This document shows positions 16,398 to 23,321 of a stretch of 64,000 nucleotides of DNA, in pieces (positions within the stretch are counted from its first letter, which is position 1; every line of letters begins with the position of its first letter). Source of the stretch: Winogradskyella endarachnes (GTDB lineage Bacteria > Bacteroidota > Bacteroidia > Flavobacteriales > Flavobacteriaceae); NCBI RefSeq assembly GCF_009741275.1, contig NZ_WOWS01000002.1:248001-312000 (forward strand). Direction: 5' to 3'. Position numbers and translations under genes: made by a program. The notes below the pieces were generated by a model. The model was not told where the DNA came from, ran no database searches, and was given only the letters and a program-made list of their open reading frames with translations.

Positions 16398-17780
16398 ATG
16401 TGGGAAAAACTTTGGTCTTCATATCATCAATGGTATATAAATTATAGTCACTTTTCTAAAGAGAAAGGGCAAGATGAATTGTCTTATTTTAGAAATAAAT
16501 TGTTTGTTTCTATATTAGTTTTAATCATGCCATTAGGCGTGTTTTCTTATATTCCTAGTGCCATAACTGCTATAATTTTAGGAAAATGGTTTGTTTTTTA
16601 TATTGATACTGCTGCGATTTCTATAATATGTTTTCTGTTTTTTAATAATAAACTAAGTATAAAAACCAAGAAAGTTCTATTTTCTGCAACCTTGTTTATG
16701 CTGGCATTTGCCTTAACAACATATATTGGTTTAAAAAGTAGTAGTGGACTTTTGCTGTTTATGGTTTGTATTTTAGTTACGCTTTATAGTGGTAAGAAAG
16801 CGGGTATGAAAATAGTATTGGTGTCTAGTATTTGCTATAGCCTTATTCTTGTCTTTCATTATTTTAAAATTTTTGAATTTGCCGTATTTAAAGATGAATT
16901 ATTTAACGTTTTATTAATTGTATTTGTAAATAACATCTTATTTATTTTGGCAACTGTTTTTTCGGTTTCGTTTTTAATAGACCACTTGCATAACGCACTT
17001 TTAAAAGAAAATCAGTTGCAAAAAGAACTTGTTGAAAAACATAAAAATGTACTAATAGCAAAGGAAAGAGCGGAGCAGTCAGACCAGTTGAAATCTGCTT
17101 TTTTAAGCAATATTAGTCATGAGATTAGAACACCGATGTATGGTATTTTGGGCTCTGCTGAACTCTTAAAAGATTATGAAGCTCAAAACGATTCAGATTT
17201 TAAAGAATTTGTGGATGTAATAGAAGAAAATGGTTTTAAACTCCTTGATGTTATTTCAGGAATAATTAATATTTCTGAAATAGAAACAGGTATTATGAAG
17301 TTAAATATTACAACATTTAATGTTGTCGATACTATTTCTGTAATATATAATCAGTATTTGCCAGAGACTCAGTTAAAAGGTGTGCTGTTTATTTTTGAAG
17401 ATAATATTTTAAGAGATAAGTCTACAATAACAGCGGATGAAGCTAAGTTGATCGTATTATTAAAGAAATTAATAGAAAATGCTATAAAATTTACATCAGA
17501 GGGTGATCGAATTGTATTAAGAGCTTCAATATATAATTCAACGTTAAATGTGTCTATAGAAGATACAGGTATTGGTGTGCCAGATGATAAAAAAGACACT
17601 ATTTTTAATCCTTTTTATCAGGTAGATGTTAGTAATAAAAATGCATTACATGGTTCTGGTATTGGCTTATCTATAGCAAAAGCTTATGCAGAATTGCTTG
17701 GCGGTAGTTTATCTTTAGTTAGTGAAGAAGGCGAAGGCTCTACATTTATGTTTAGTATTAATACAGATTTGAAAGTTTAA
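16398..17780 (+). CDS. Membrane sensor histidine kinase
   Basis: 460 residues. About six hydrophobic segments between residues 33 and 200 form a membrane sensor; a short coiled linker follows. The HisKA domain holds the phospho-acceptor H241 in S-H-E-I-R-T-P. The ATPase domain has the N box E-N-A-I-K-F-T, the G1 box E-D-T-G-I-G-V, and G-S-G-I-G-L-S. There is no receiver domain and no response regulator next to it, so it is an orphan kinase; its partner and signal are unknown. Confidence 0.88.
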   Translation: MWEKLWSSYHQWYINYSHFSKEKGQDELSYFRNKLFVSILVLIMPLGVFSYIPSAITAIILGKWFVFYIDTAAISIICFLFFNNKLSIKTKKVLFSATLFMLAFALTTYIGLKSSSGLLLFMVCILVTLYSGKKAGMKIVLVSSICYSLILVFHYFKIFEFAVFKDELFNVLLIVFVNNILFILATVFSVSFLIDHLHNALLKENQLQKELVEKHKNVLIAKERAEQSDQLKSAFLSNISHEIRTPMYGILGSAELLKDYEAQNDSDFKEFVDVIEENGFKLLDVISGIINISEIETGIMKLNITTFNVVDTISVIYNQYLPETQLKGVLFIFEDNILRDKSTITADEAKLIVLLKKLIENAIKFTSEGDRIVLRASIYNSTLNVSIEDTGIGVPDDKKDTIFNPFYQVDVSNKNALHGSGIGLSIAKAYAELLGGSLSLVSEEGEGSTFMFSINTDLKV

Positions 17781-17801
17781 GTTATATAATCAAAGCTTGT
17801 T

Positions 17802-17920
17802 AAAAAAGAAAAAGCACTTCTATTATAAATAAAAGTGCTTTAATATATATAGACGCCAAAAGGCGGAAAATGTAAGCTATACGTTTTAAGTTAAAACTCT
17901 TTACGTGAACCTTACATTAT
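17802..17920 (-). ncRNA. Candidate small RNA (about 118 nt)
   Basis: On the minus strand a consensus-like promoter (17927-17958) is followed by a hairpin (17911-17918 pairing with 17869-17876, a 4x4 internal loop, then ACGT/ACGT), a CGCC-AAAA-GGCG hairpin (17854-17865), and a terminator hairpin (17811-17841) whose U-tract lies on the minus-strand side. No ORF fits. It could instead be the long 3' UTR of the DUF6503 gene, or one of the Flavobacteria RNA families such as 6S-Flavo or Flavo-1, which I cannot test here. Confidence 0.55.
17811..17841 (-). terminator. Terminator with U-tract on the minus strand
   Basis: 9-bp stem AAAGCACTT/AAGTGCTTT with a 13-nt loop. The minus-strand side continues TTCTTTTTT; the plus-strand side continues AATATATAT, so it mainly ends minus-strand transcription. 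Confidence 0.75.
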
Positions 17921-17926
17921 AGATTG

Positions 17927-17958
17927 CAAAAGTAATGCCATACTGCTAGTTTACCAAA
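17927..17958 (-). promoter_or_regulatory. TTTG-N20-TACTTTTG promoter
   Basis: Minus-strand TTTG (17955-17958) and TACTTTTG (17927-17934) separated by 20 nt, matching the Bacteroidota -33/-7 consensus. It overlaps the end of the DUF6503 gene and points into the small-RNA candidate. Confidence 0.65.
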
Positions 17959-18629
17959 GTAATACTGACATCTGTAAAATTTAAATTCCAGTTACCATCT
18001 GCCATTTTATGGTCTGTGGCTATTTTTATGCCGTTATAAGTTTTATAGTTTTCAAAAGTGGTAGTCAACGTTGGTTCTTTAGAGTTTCCTTTTCTAAAAA
18101 CCCATTCTCTAATAATAAAGTCATTGTCGTAATATATGTCATAAGCATCACCAGGTGTATAACCGCCTTCATTAGGATACGTTATGGTTAACATATTTAA
18201 TTGTTTATTGCTAATTGGAGCATGAGTAAAAACGGGATTTGAAATTGTTGCAGTTTTGTCCCAAACCAACTGAAAAGGAACTAATAACCAATATTTGTCG
18301 TTAATAAATCCTTGGTCTGTTGATGTGTGTGTACTATCTCTTTCATGTCTCATATATTCTATTTTGCCATATTTTGCTTTAAGAATAACTTTGTCTTTTT
18401 TAGGAAACCAAGTCCAAGACCTTCCGTTGCCTTTAAGAGTGTCTCTATCGACTTGAAAAGTGAATTTTACTTCAGATACATTTTTCCAGTTTTCAAAACC
18501 ATGCGCATTGGCTATTTTTTCCGAAATAGATTGTTCTCTTATGTTCGGAGCAATTAATGTTTCAGATTTTTCTGATTTACAAGAAACAATTAGAAATAGA
18601 CTAATTAGACTTACACAAAATGTCTTCAT
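17946..18629 (-). CDS. DUF6503 family lipoprotein
   Basis: 227 residues from the internal ATG at 18629. The frame is open to 18668, but only the ATG at 18629 gives a proper lipoprotein signal (M-K-T-F-C-V-S..., lipobox L-I-V-S-C, lipidated Cys 17). The A-N-A-H-G-F-E-N-W and F-T-F-Q-V-D-R segments match my recollection of the DUF6503 family, a beta-rich outer-membrane lipoprotein group of unknown function, distantly like LolA/outer-membrane lipoprotein-sorting folds. A TAATTTTG box at 18656-18663 lies 27 bp upstream of this start and supports it. Confidence 0.78.
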   Translation of the reverse strand: MKTFCVSLISLFLIVSCKSEKSETLIAPNIREQSISEKIANAHGFENWKNVSEVKFTFQVDRDTLKGNGRSWTWFPKKDKVILKAKYGKIEYMRHERDSTHTSTDQGFINDKYWLLVPFQLVWDKTATISNPVFTHAPISNKQLNMLTITYPNEGGYTPGDAYDIYYDNDFIIREWVFRKGNSKEPTLTTTFENYKTYNGIKIATDHKMADGNWNLNFTDVSITLVN

Positions 18630-18655
18630 ATTAAAAAGTTGTTTTAAATTACAAA

Positions 18656-18663
18656 CAAAATTA
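18656..18663 (-). promoter_or_regulatory. TAATTTTG -7 element before the DUF6503 gene
   Basis: Fits TAnnTTTG on the minus strand and predicts a leader of about 20 nt to the ATG at 18629, which supports that start over the upstream one at 18668. Confidence 0.45.
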
Positions 18664-18670
18664 ACCAACC

Positions 18671-19483
18671 ATGAAAGAGAATTCTAATTATTTTGAAGTG
18701 AATAAAGATACCTGGAATAAAAAAGTAGCGATACATGCACAGAGTGAAATGTATAATTTGGAGGCTTTTAAAAAAGGAAAATCGTCCTTAATGCCATACG
18801 AACTTAAAGCTCTTGGTAATGTTAAAGGGAAGTCCTTATTACATTTACAGTGTCATTTTGGTCAAGATACATTAAGCTGGAGTAGAATGGGAGCAACGTG
18901 TGTTGGTGTAGATATAAGTGATGAAGGTGTAAAATTAGCAAAGCAATTAAATGAAGAATTAAATTTAGATGCTAAGTTTGTTTGTTGTAACGTTTTAGAT
19001 ACTTCACAGCATATTACAGAATCTTTTGATATTGTAATTACAAGTTACGGAACCATTGGTTGGTTGCCAGATTTAAAGCCTTGGGCAAAAATGATTTCTG
19101 AGAGATTGAAAGTAGGTGGTACTTTTTATATCGTAGAGTTTCATCCTATTGCTTGGATGTTTGATTATGTAGATGGTAAACCAAAGATGAAATACCATTA
19201 TAGCCAAGATGAGGTAATATATGAGGAATATGAAGGTACTTATGCGAATCATAATTCAAAAATGGTAAGTAAAGAATATGGCTGGAATCATGGATTAAGC
19301 GAAGTTGTAAATTCCCTAATTGAAGCAGGATTACAAATTGAATACCTCAATGAATATGATGAAAGTCCTTATGATGTATTTCCGGATTTAGTGAAAACGG
19401 AATCAGGAATGTTTAAAATGGAAAAACAATTATTTCCTATGATTTTTGAAATTAAGGCGACCAAGAAAAAGAAGCCCCTTTAA
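18671..19483 (+). CDS. Class I SAM-dependent methyltransferase
   Basis: 270 residues. Methyltransferase fold with motif I altered to L-L-H-L-Q-C-H-F-G-Q-D (about 55-65), V-G-V-D-I-S-D at strand 2, and D-I-V-I-T-S-Y-G-T-I at strand 4. The L-H-L-Q-C motif is typical of a group of SAM methyltransferases of unknown substrate. It is divergent from the DUF6503 gene (41 bp between the starts). The last three sense codons and stop (19472-19483) belong to a solo palindromic repeat half. Confidence 0.82.
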   Translation: MKENSNYFEVNKDTWNKKVAIHAQSEMYNLEAFKKGKSSLMPYELKALGNVKGKSLLHLQCHFGQDTLSWSRMGATCVGVDISDEGVKLAKQLNEELNLDAKFVCCNVLDTSQHITESFDIVITSYGTIGWLPDLKPWAKMISERLKVGGTFYIVEFHPIAWMFDYVDGKPKMKYHYSQDEVIYEEYEGTYANHNSKMVSKEYGWNHGLSEVVNSLIEAGLQIEYLNEYDESPYDVFPDLVKTESGMFKMEKQLFPMIFEIKATKKKKPL

Positions 19484-19503
19484 TTCCCCAAAGGGAAAAC
19501 TGA
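19472..19503. repeat. Solo half of the AAGCCC palindromic repeat
   Basis: AAGCCCCTTTAATTCCCCAA followed by AGGGAAAACTGA, similar to the left halves found in the kynurenine cluster. It overlaps the last codons and stop of the methyltransferase gene. No right half was found nearby. Confidence 0.65.
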
Positions 19504-19540
19504 GTACTCATAATTTGAATTAGTAGTAAATAAAAAATTA

Positions 19541-19593
19541 AACCTTACAGGTCAAAAAAAATAGACTTGCAAGGTTAAAAACCTGCTAAGTTT
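19541..19593. repeat. AACCTTACAGGT / GCAAGGTTAAAAACCTGC palindromic repeat
   Basis: A hairpin-forming element in the short gap between the methyltransferase and msrA. It is related to 37572-37602 (after valS) and to the central part of element (a). It may double as a terminator for the convergent genes. Confidence 0.6.
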
Positions 19594-19601
19594 AATTATA
19601 T

Positions 19602-20264
19602 TTAATGCTTTTCATCTTCCTTTAGTAACTCCGGAAACTTAGCCTTAAACTTATTTAATCTCGGAATAGATACATTTCTAATATAACTTTGGTTTGGGTG
19701 TAAGCGTTCGTAATTTTGGTGGTAATCTTCACCAACCCAAAATTTTAGAAAAGGATAAACCTCTGCCGCAATTGTAGCATCTAATTCTTTAGCTAAAGCC
19801 GCTTTTTTATCTTCTATTATTTTCTTTTGCTCATCGTTTTGATAAAATATAATAGAACGGTATTGCGAGCCATGGTCTGGTCCTTGTCCATTAACTTGCG
19901 TAGGGTTTTGAGAGCCAAAATAAACATCTACTAATTCAGAAAAACTAATAATTTCTGGATCGTAAATAATCTCAACAGCTTCTGCATGTCCTGTTTTACC
20001 TGTGTTACTGGCTTCATAAGTTGGGTTTTCAGTAAAACCACCAGAATATCCAGAAATAGATTCTTCAACACCTTTTACACTTTCAAAAATAGCTTCTACA
20101 CACCAAAAACACCCACTTGCAAAATAGGCTCTTGCTTTTCCGTCTTCTAACGGAACCACAACAGGTTCTGCATTAATTACAGCTTCTTGTTCTGGGTTTA
20201 CTTGTGCTTGGTTATGGCAACTGAATAATAAAATAATGGTTAAAATAGATAGTAACTTTTTCAT
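19602..20264 (-). CDS. msrA: Peptide-methionine (S)-S-oxide reductase, lipoprotein
   Basis: 220 residues. N-terminal lipoprotein signal with lipobox L-F-S-C (Cys 16), so it acts outside the cytoplasm, anchored to a membrane. The MsrA domain begins at about residue 47 with A-S-G-C-F-W-C, the first cysteine being catalytic, and continues through Y-S-G-G and the H-G-S-Q-Y-R-S motif. It reduces the S-form of methionine sulfoxide in proteins. Both cysteines of the GCFWC motif are present; no MsrB domain is fused. Probably monocistronic. Confidence 0.93.
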   Translation of the reverse strand: MKKLLSILTIILLFSCHNQAQVNPEQEAVINAEPVVVPLEDGKARAYFASGCFWCVEAIFESVKGVEESISGYSGGFTENPTYEASNTGKTGHAEAVEIIYDPEIISFSELVDVYFGSQNPTQVNGQGPDHGSQYRSIIFYQNDEQKKIIEDKKAALAKELDATIAAEVYPFLKFWVGEDYHQNYERLHPNQSYIRNVSIPRLNKFKAKFPELLKEDEKH

Positions 20265-20353
20265 TTTGGCTTAAAGTTTATGATTTTCTATATGTAGTCG
20301 TGTTAATTTACAAATCCTTAAGCTTAATTTTTTTAAAATTATCTTAAATAAAA

Positions 20354-20377
20354 AAGCCTTTGCATTTGCAAAGGCTT
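20354..20377 (-). terminator. Terminator after the zinc-ribbon-like gene
   Basis: Stem AAGCCTTTGC/GCAAAGGCTT with a 4-nt loop, flanked by A-rich sequence that gives a U-tract on the minus strand. Confidence 0.8.
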
Positions 20378-20399
20378 AGAACATATTATGAGATGAAAA

Positions 20400-21185
20400 T
20401 TACTTACTAAGTTTAGCAAACAACTTATTCATTTTTACTTTTTCTTCTTCAGCTAAAACAGAATCGACTAATATACGTCCACTATGCTCATCAGTAATAA
20501 CTTTTTTGCGAGAAGCAATTTCTACTTGTACTTGTGGAGGAATAGTAAAGAAAGAACCACCAGAAGCACCACGCTCAATAGCCACAACAGCTAAACCATT
20601 TTTAACGTTGTTTCTAATTCTAAGGTAGGCTTTTACTAAGCGGTCATCAATTTTCTTTTGGAAATCTAAAGACTTATTAATTAACGCTTCTTCTTCTTTT
20701 TCAGTTTCTTTTAAAATTTCGTTAAGCTCTCCTTTCTTATGTTTTAAGTGTGCATTACGATCTTTTAATCGCTCTTTAGTTTCAGAAATAACTGTTTTTT
20801 TCTGTTCTATTTGCGCTTTAAATTCTTTAATGTGCTTTTCTGCTAATTGAATTTCTAATTCTTGGAATTCAACTTCTTTAGTTAATGAGTTATATTCTCT
20901 GTTATTTCTAACATTTTTTTGTTGCTCACTATATTTTTTAATTAAAGTTTTTGATTCTTCAATTAAGTTTTTCTTTCCTTTAATTTCGTCATCAATAATG
21001 GTTAAGCTATCATTAAGCTTCTCCATTCTTAAGTTAAGTCCTTCAACTTCGTCTTCTAAATCTCTAACTTCTAAAGGAAGCTCACCTCTGATATTTCTTA
21101 TTTCATCTACTCTAGAGTCAATTAATTGTAAATCATATAGTGCTCTTAATCGCTCTTCAACAGAAACTTCAGCTTTTTTTGCCAT
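20400..21185 (-). CDS. Coiled-coil zinc-ribbon family protein without its cysteines
   Basis: 261 residues. Long coiled coil (about 30-180), then the C-terminal segment that in homologues (the CT398/C4-type zinc ribbon group) carries two CxxC pairs. Here the corresponding stretch reads F-F-T-I-P-P-Q-V-Q-V-E-I and D-E-H-S-G-R-I-L-V, with serine, phenylalanine or other residues at all four cysteine positions; the protein has no cysteine there. A nucleic-acid or nucleoprotein role is suggested for the family but not proven. It is 2 bp from the Nif3-like gene, so the two are co-transcribed. Confidence 0.85.
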   Translation of the reverse strand: MAKKAEVSVEERLRALYDLQLIDSRVDEIRNIRGELPLEVRDLEDEVEGLNLRMEKLNDSLTIIDDEIKGKKNLIEESKTLIKKYSEQQKNVRNNREYNSLTKEVEFQELEIQLAEKHIKEFKAQIEQKKTVISETKERLKDRNAHLKHKKGELNEILKETEKEEEALINKSLDFQKKIDDRLVKAYLRIRNNVKNGLAVVAIERGASGGSFFTIPPQVQVEIASRKKVITDEHSGRILVDSVLAEEEKVKMNKLFAKLSK

Positions 21186-21187
21186 AA

Positions 21188-22282
21188 TTATAAATACTTT
21201 ACCGGATTTGTATTTGTCTTTGATAAAATGATTGCAAAATTAGTAATTTTTTTTGAGAGATAGTCTACTAAAAACGATTTTGTGAACTGTTCGCTTTCAT
21301 AATGTCCAATATCTGCTAAAACTATGTTGTTTTCTGCATTAAAAAAATCATGGTACTTTAAGTCTGCAGTTATAAAAAGGTCTGCGTTTGCAGCCTTTGC
21401 TGCAGATATGGCAAAACTACCAGAACCACCTAAAACGGCTATGCGTTTAATAGGTTTGTTTAATGGTTTAGAATACCTAATACACTCTGTATTCATCTTA
21501 TTTTTAATGTATTTTAAACATTCTTCGGTTTTCATAGCTATTTCTAGTTCTGCAACCATACCCATACCAATATGCTGGTTGGTATTTTCTAAAGTAGAAA
21601 TTTCATAGGCAACTTCCTCATAAGGATGTGCTTTAAACAATCCATCTAATACTTTAGATTCTAAATGCTTTTTAAATGTTACAGAAATTGCGACTTCCTT
21701 TTCAGTATGTAATTTTCCCTTTTTTCCAATTACAGGATTAGAATTTTCATTGCCTAAATAAGTGCCTTCACCTTCTACATTAAAACTACAAGATTCATAG
21801 TTGCCTAGGTTACCAGCTCCAGCATTAAAAAGTGCTGTTCTTAAATCTTCAGCATTAGCTTTAGGTACATAGGTTTGTAATTTTTTTATAGTGCCAGATT
21901 GAGGAATTAATATATTTTTATTGATTAATCCTAGTTGGTCGCATATAATTGAATTTACACCTTGAAACGCATTATCTAAAGCGGTATGAATAGAGAAAAT
22001 AGCAATATTGTGTTTAATTGCCTTTATAACCACTCGCTCTACATATGTTTTACCTGTTAATTTCTTTAAACCTGAAAAAATAATAGGATGGAAGCTCACT
22101 ATAAGGTTACAATTGTTGTCAATTGCCTCATCTACAACGGCTTCAAGTGTATCTAAAGTTACAAGAATACCAGAAACTTTCTCATTTTTATCGCCAACAA
22201 GCAAACCAACATTATCAAAATCTTCGGCATAAGCTAAAGGTGCTAAGTTGTGCAAGTGATTAATTACGTCTTGTATAATCAT
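21188..22282 (-). CDS. Nif3-like dinuclear metal centre protein
   Basis: 364 residues. NIF3/YbgI family: E-D-F-D-N-V-G-L-L-V-G near the start, H-P-I-I-F in strand 3 and I-H-T-A-L-D-N carry metal ligands, and the C-terminal part holds G-H-Y-E-S-E with the remaining His and Glu. The middle (~130-240) is a PII/CutA-like insert, as in the longer members. Family members form hexameric rings; the proposed GTP cyclohydrolase-like or hydrolase activity is not settled. It shares a short divergent promoter region with lpxK. Confidence 0.88.
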   Translation of the reverse strand: MIIQDVINHLHNLAPLAYAEDFDNVGLLVGDKNEKVSGILVTLDTLEAVVDEAIDNNCNLIVSFHPIIFSGLKKLTGKTYVERVVIKAIKHNIAIFSIHTALDNAFQGVNSIICDQLGLINKNILIPQSGTIKKLQTYVPKANAEDLRTALFNAGAGNLGNYESCSFNVEGEGTYLGNENSNPVIGKKGKLHTEKEVAISVTFKKHLESKVLDGLFKAHPYEEVAYEISTLENTNQHIGMGMVAELEIAMKTEECLKYIKNKMNTECIRYSKPLNKPIKRIAVLGGSGSFAISAAKAANADLFITADLKYHDFFNAENNIVLADIGHYESEQFTKSFLVDYLSKKITNFAIILSKTNTNPVKYL

Positions 22283-22287
22283 AAGTG

Positions 22288-22295
22288 TATATTTG
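22288..22295 (+). promoter_or_regulatory. TATATTTG -7 element before lpxK
   Basis: Fits TAnnTTTG; 28 bp upstream of the lpxK GTG. Overlaps the region used by the divergent Nif3-like promoter. Confidence 0.5.
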
Positions 22296-22298
22296 TTT

Positions 22299-22306
22299 CA
22301 AAAATA
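22299..22306 (-). promoter_or_regulatory. TATTTTTG -7 element before the Nif3-like gene
   Basis: Fits TAnnTTTG on the minus strand, 17 bp upstream of the ATG at 22282, giving a very short leader. Confidence 0.5.
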
Positions 22307-22322
22307 ATATAATTTAGTCGTC

Positions 22323-23321
22323 GTGAAGTTTATCCGCATCATATTGTTTCCTATTGTGCCAATTTATTACCTAATTACAAGGTTAAGAAATTGGTTATAT
22401 TCAACAGGAATAAAATCTTCTCAATCTTATGATTTTCCGGTTATTTGCGTGGGCAATTTAAGTACTGGTGGCACTGGGAAAACACCAATGATTGAATATT
22501 TAATACAATTATTGAAAGATGAAAAGTCTATTGCCACACTAAGCAGAGGTTATAAACGAACATCAAAAGGGTTTGTTTTGGCAAAAGAAACTGCTAATAC
22601 AGATGTTATTGGAGATGAACCTTTTCAGTTTTACAGAAAATTTAATGACATTTTAGTTGCCGTAGATGCAGACAGACAAAACGGAATAAACGAATTAAGA
22701 AAATTAAATCCGCAACCTGAAGTTATATTATTAGATGATGCTTTTCAGCATAGAAAAGTAAAAGCCGGTTTTAACATTATGCTAACCGCGTATAATAATC
22801 TCTATTATAAAGATTGGGTGTTACCCACTGGAAATTTGCGTGAGCCAAGATCTGGAGCAAAGCGTGCAGAGGTTATTGTTGTGACAAAATGTGATAAGAA
22901 TATTTCTGAAGGAGAGAAACAAAACATAGCTTCTAATATAAATTTAAAAAACAATCAGCAGTTATTTTTTAGTTATATAGAGTATGCTACTAAAGTAATT
23001 TCTGAATCTGATGAATTAGAATTAAAAGATTTACCTGAGTTTACTTTGGTGACAGGTATTGCAAATGCAACGCCTCTAGTTAATTTTTTGAAAGAAAAAG
23101 AATTAAAATTTAATCACTTAGAGTATAGTGATCATTATAATTTTAAAGAATCTGATATTGAAACTATTGCTTTAAGTACCTTGATAGTAACAACAGAAAA
23201 GGATTTTGTTCGCTTATCTAATAATGATGAGATAAGAAGTAAATTATATTATTTGCCTATTGAAATTAAAATAGATAATGAATTAATATTTAATAAGTTG
23301 ATAACGGGTTTTGTTAATTAA
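22323..23321 (+). CDS. lpxK: Tetraacyldisaccharide 4'-kinase
   Basis: 332 residues, the usual LpxK length. It phosphorylates the lipid A precursor at the inner membrane. An N-terminal hydrophobic helix (about 5-20) is followed by the Walker A loop G-T-G-K-T-P (about 52-57), the D-D-A-F-Q-H-R motif near 139-145 that is the family signature, and T-T-E-K-D at the C-terminal part. The start is a GTG; the hydrophobic helix begins directly after it, supporting this choice. It converges with the hybrid kinase gene and overlaps it by 8 bp. Confidence 0.93.
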   Translation: MKFIRIILFPIVPIYYLITRLRNWLYSTGIKSSQSYDFPVICVGNLSTGGTGKTPMIEYLIQLLKDEKSIATLSRGYKRTSKGFVLAKETANTDVIGDEPFQFYRKFNDILVAVDADRQNGINELRKLNPQPEVILLDDAFQHRKVKAGFNIMLTAYNNLYYKDWVLPTGNLREPRSGAKRAEVIVVTKCDKNISEGEKQNIASNINLKNNQQLFFSYIEYATKVISESDELELKDLPEFTLVTGIANATPLVNFLKEKELKFNHLEYSDHYNFKESDIETIALSTLIVTTEKDFVRLSNNDEIRSKLYYLPIEIKIDNELIFNKLITGFVN

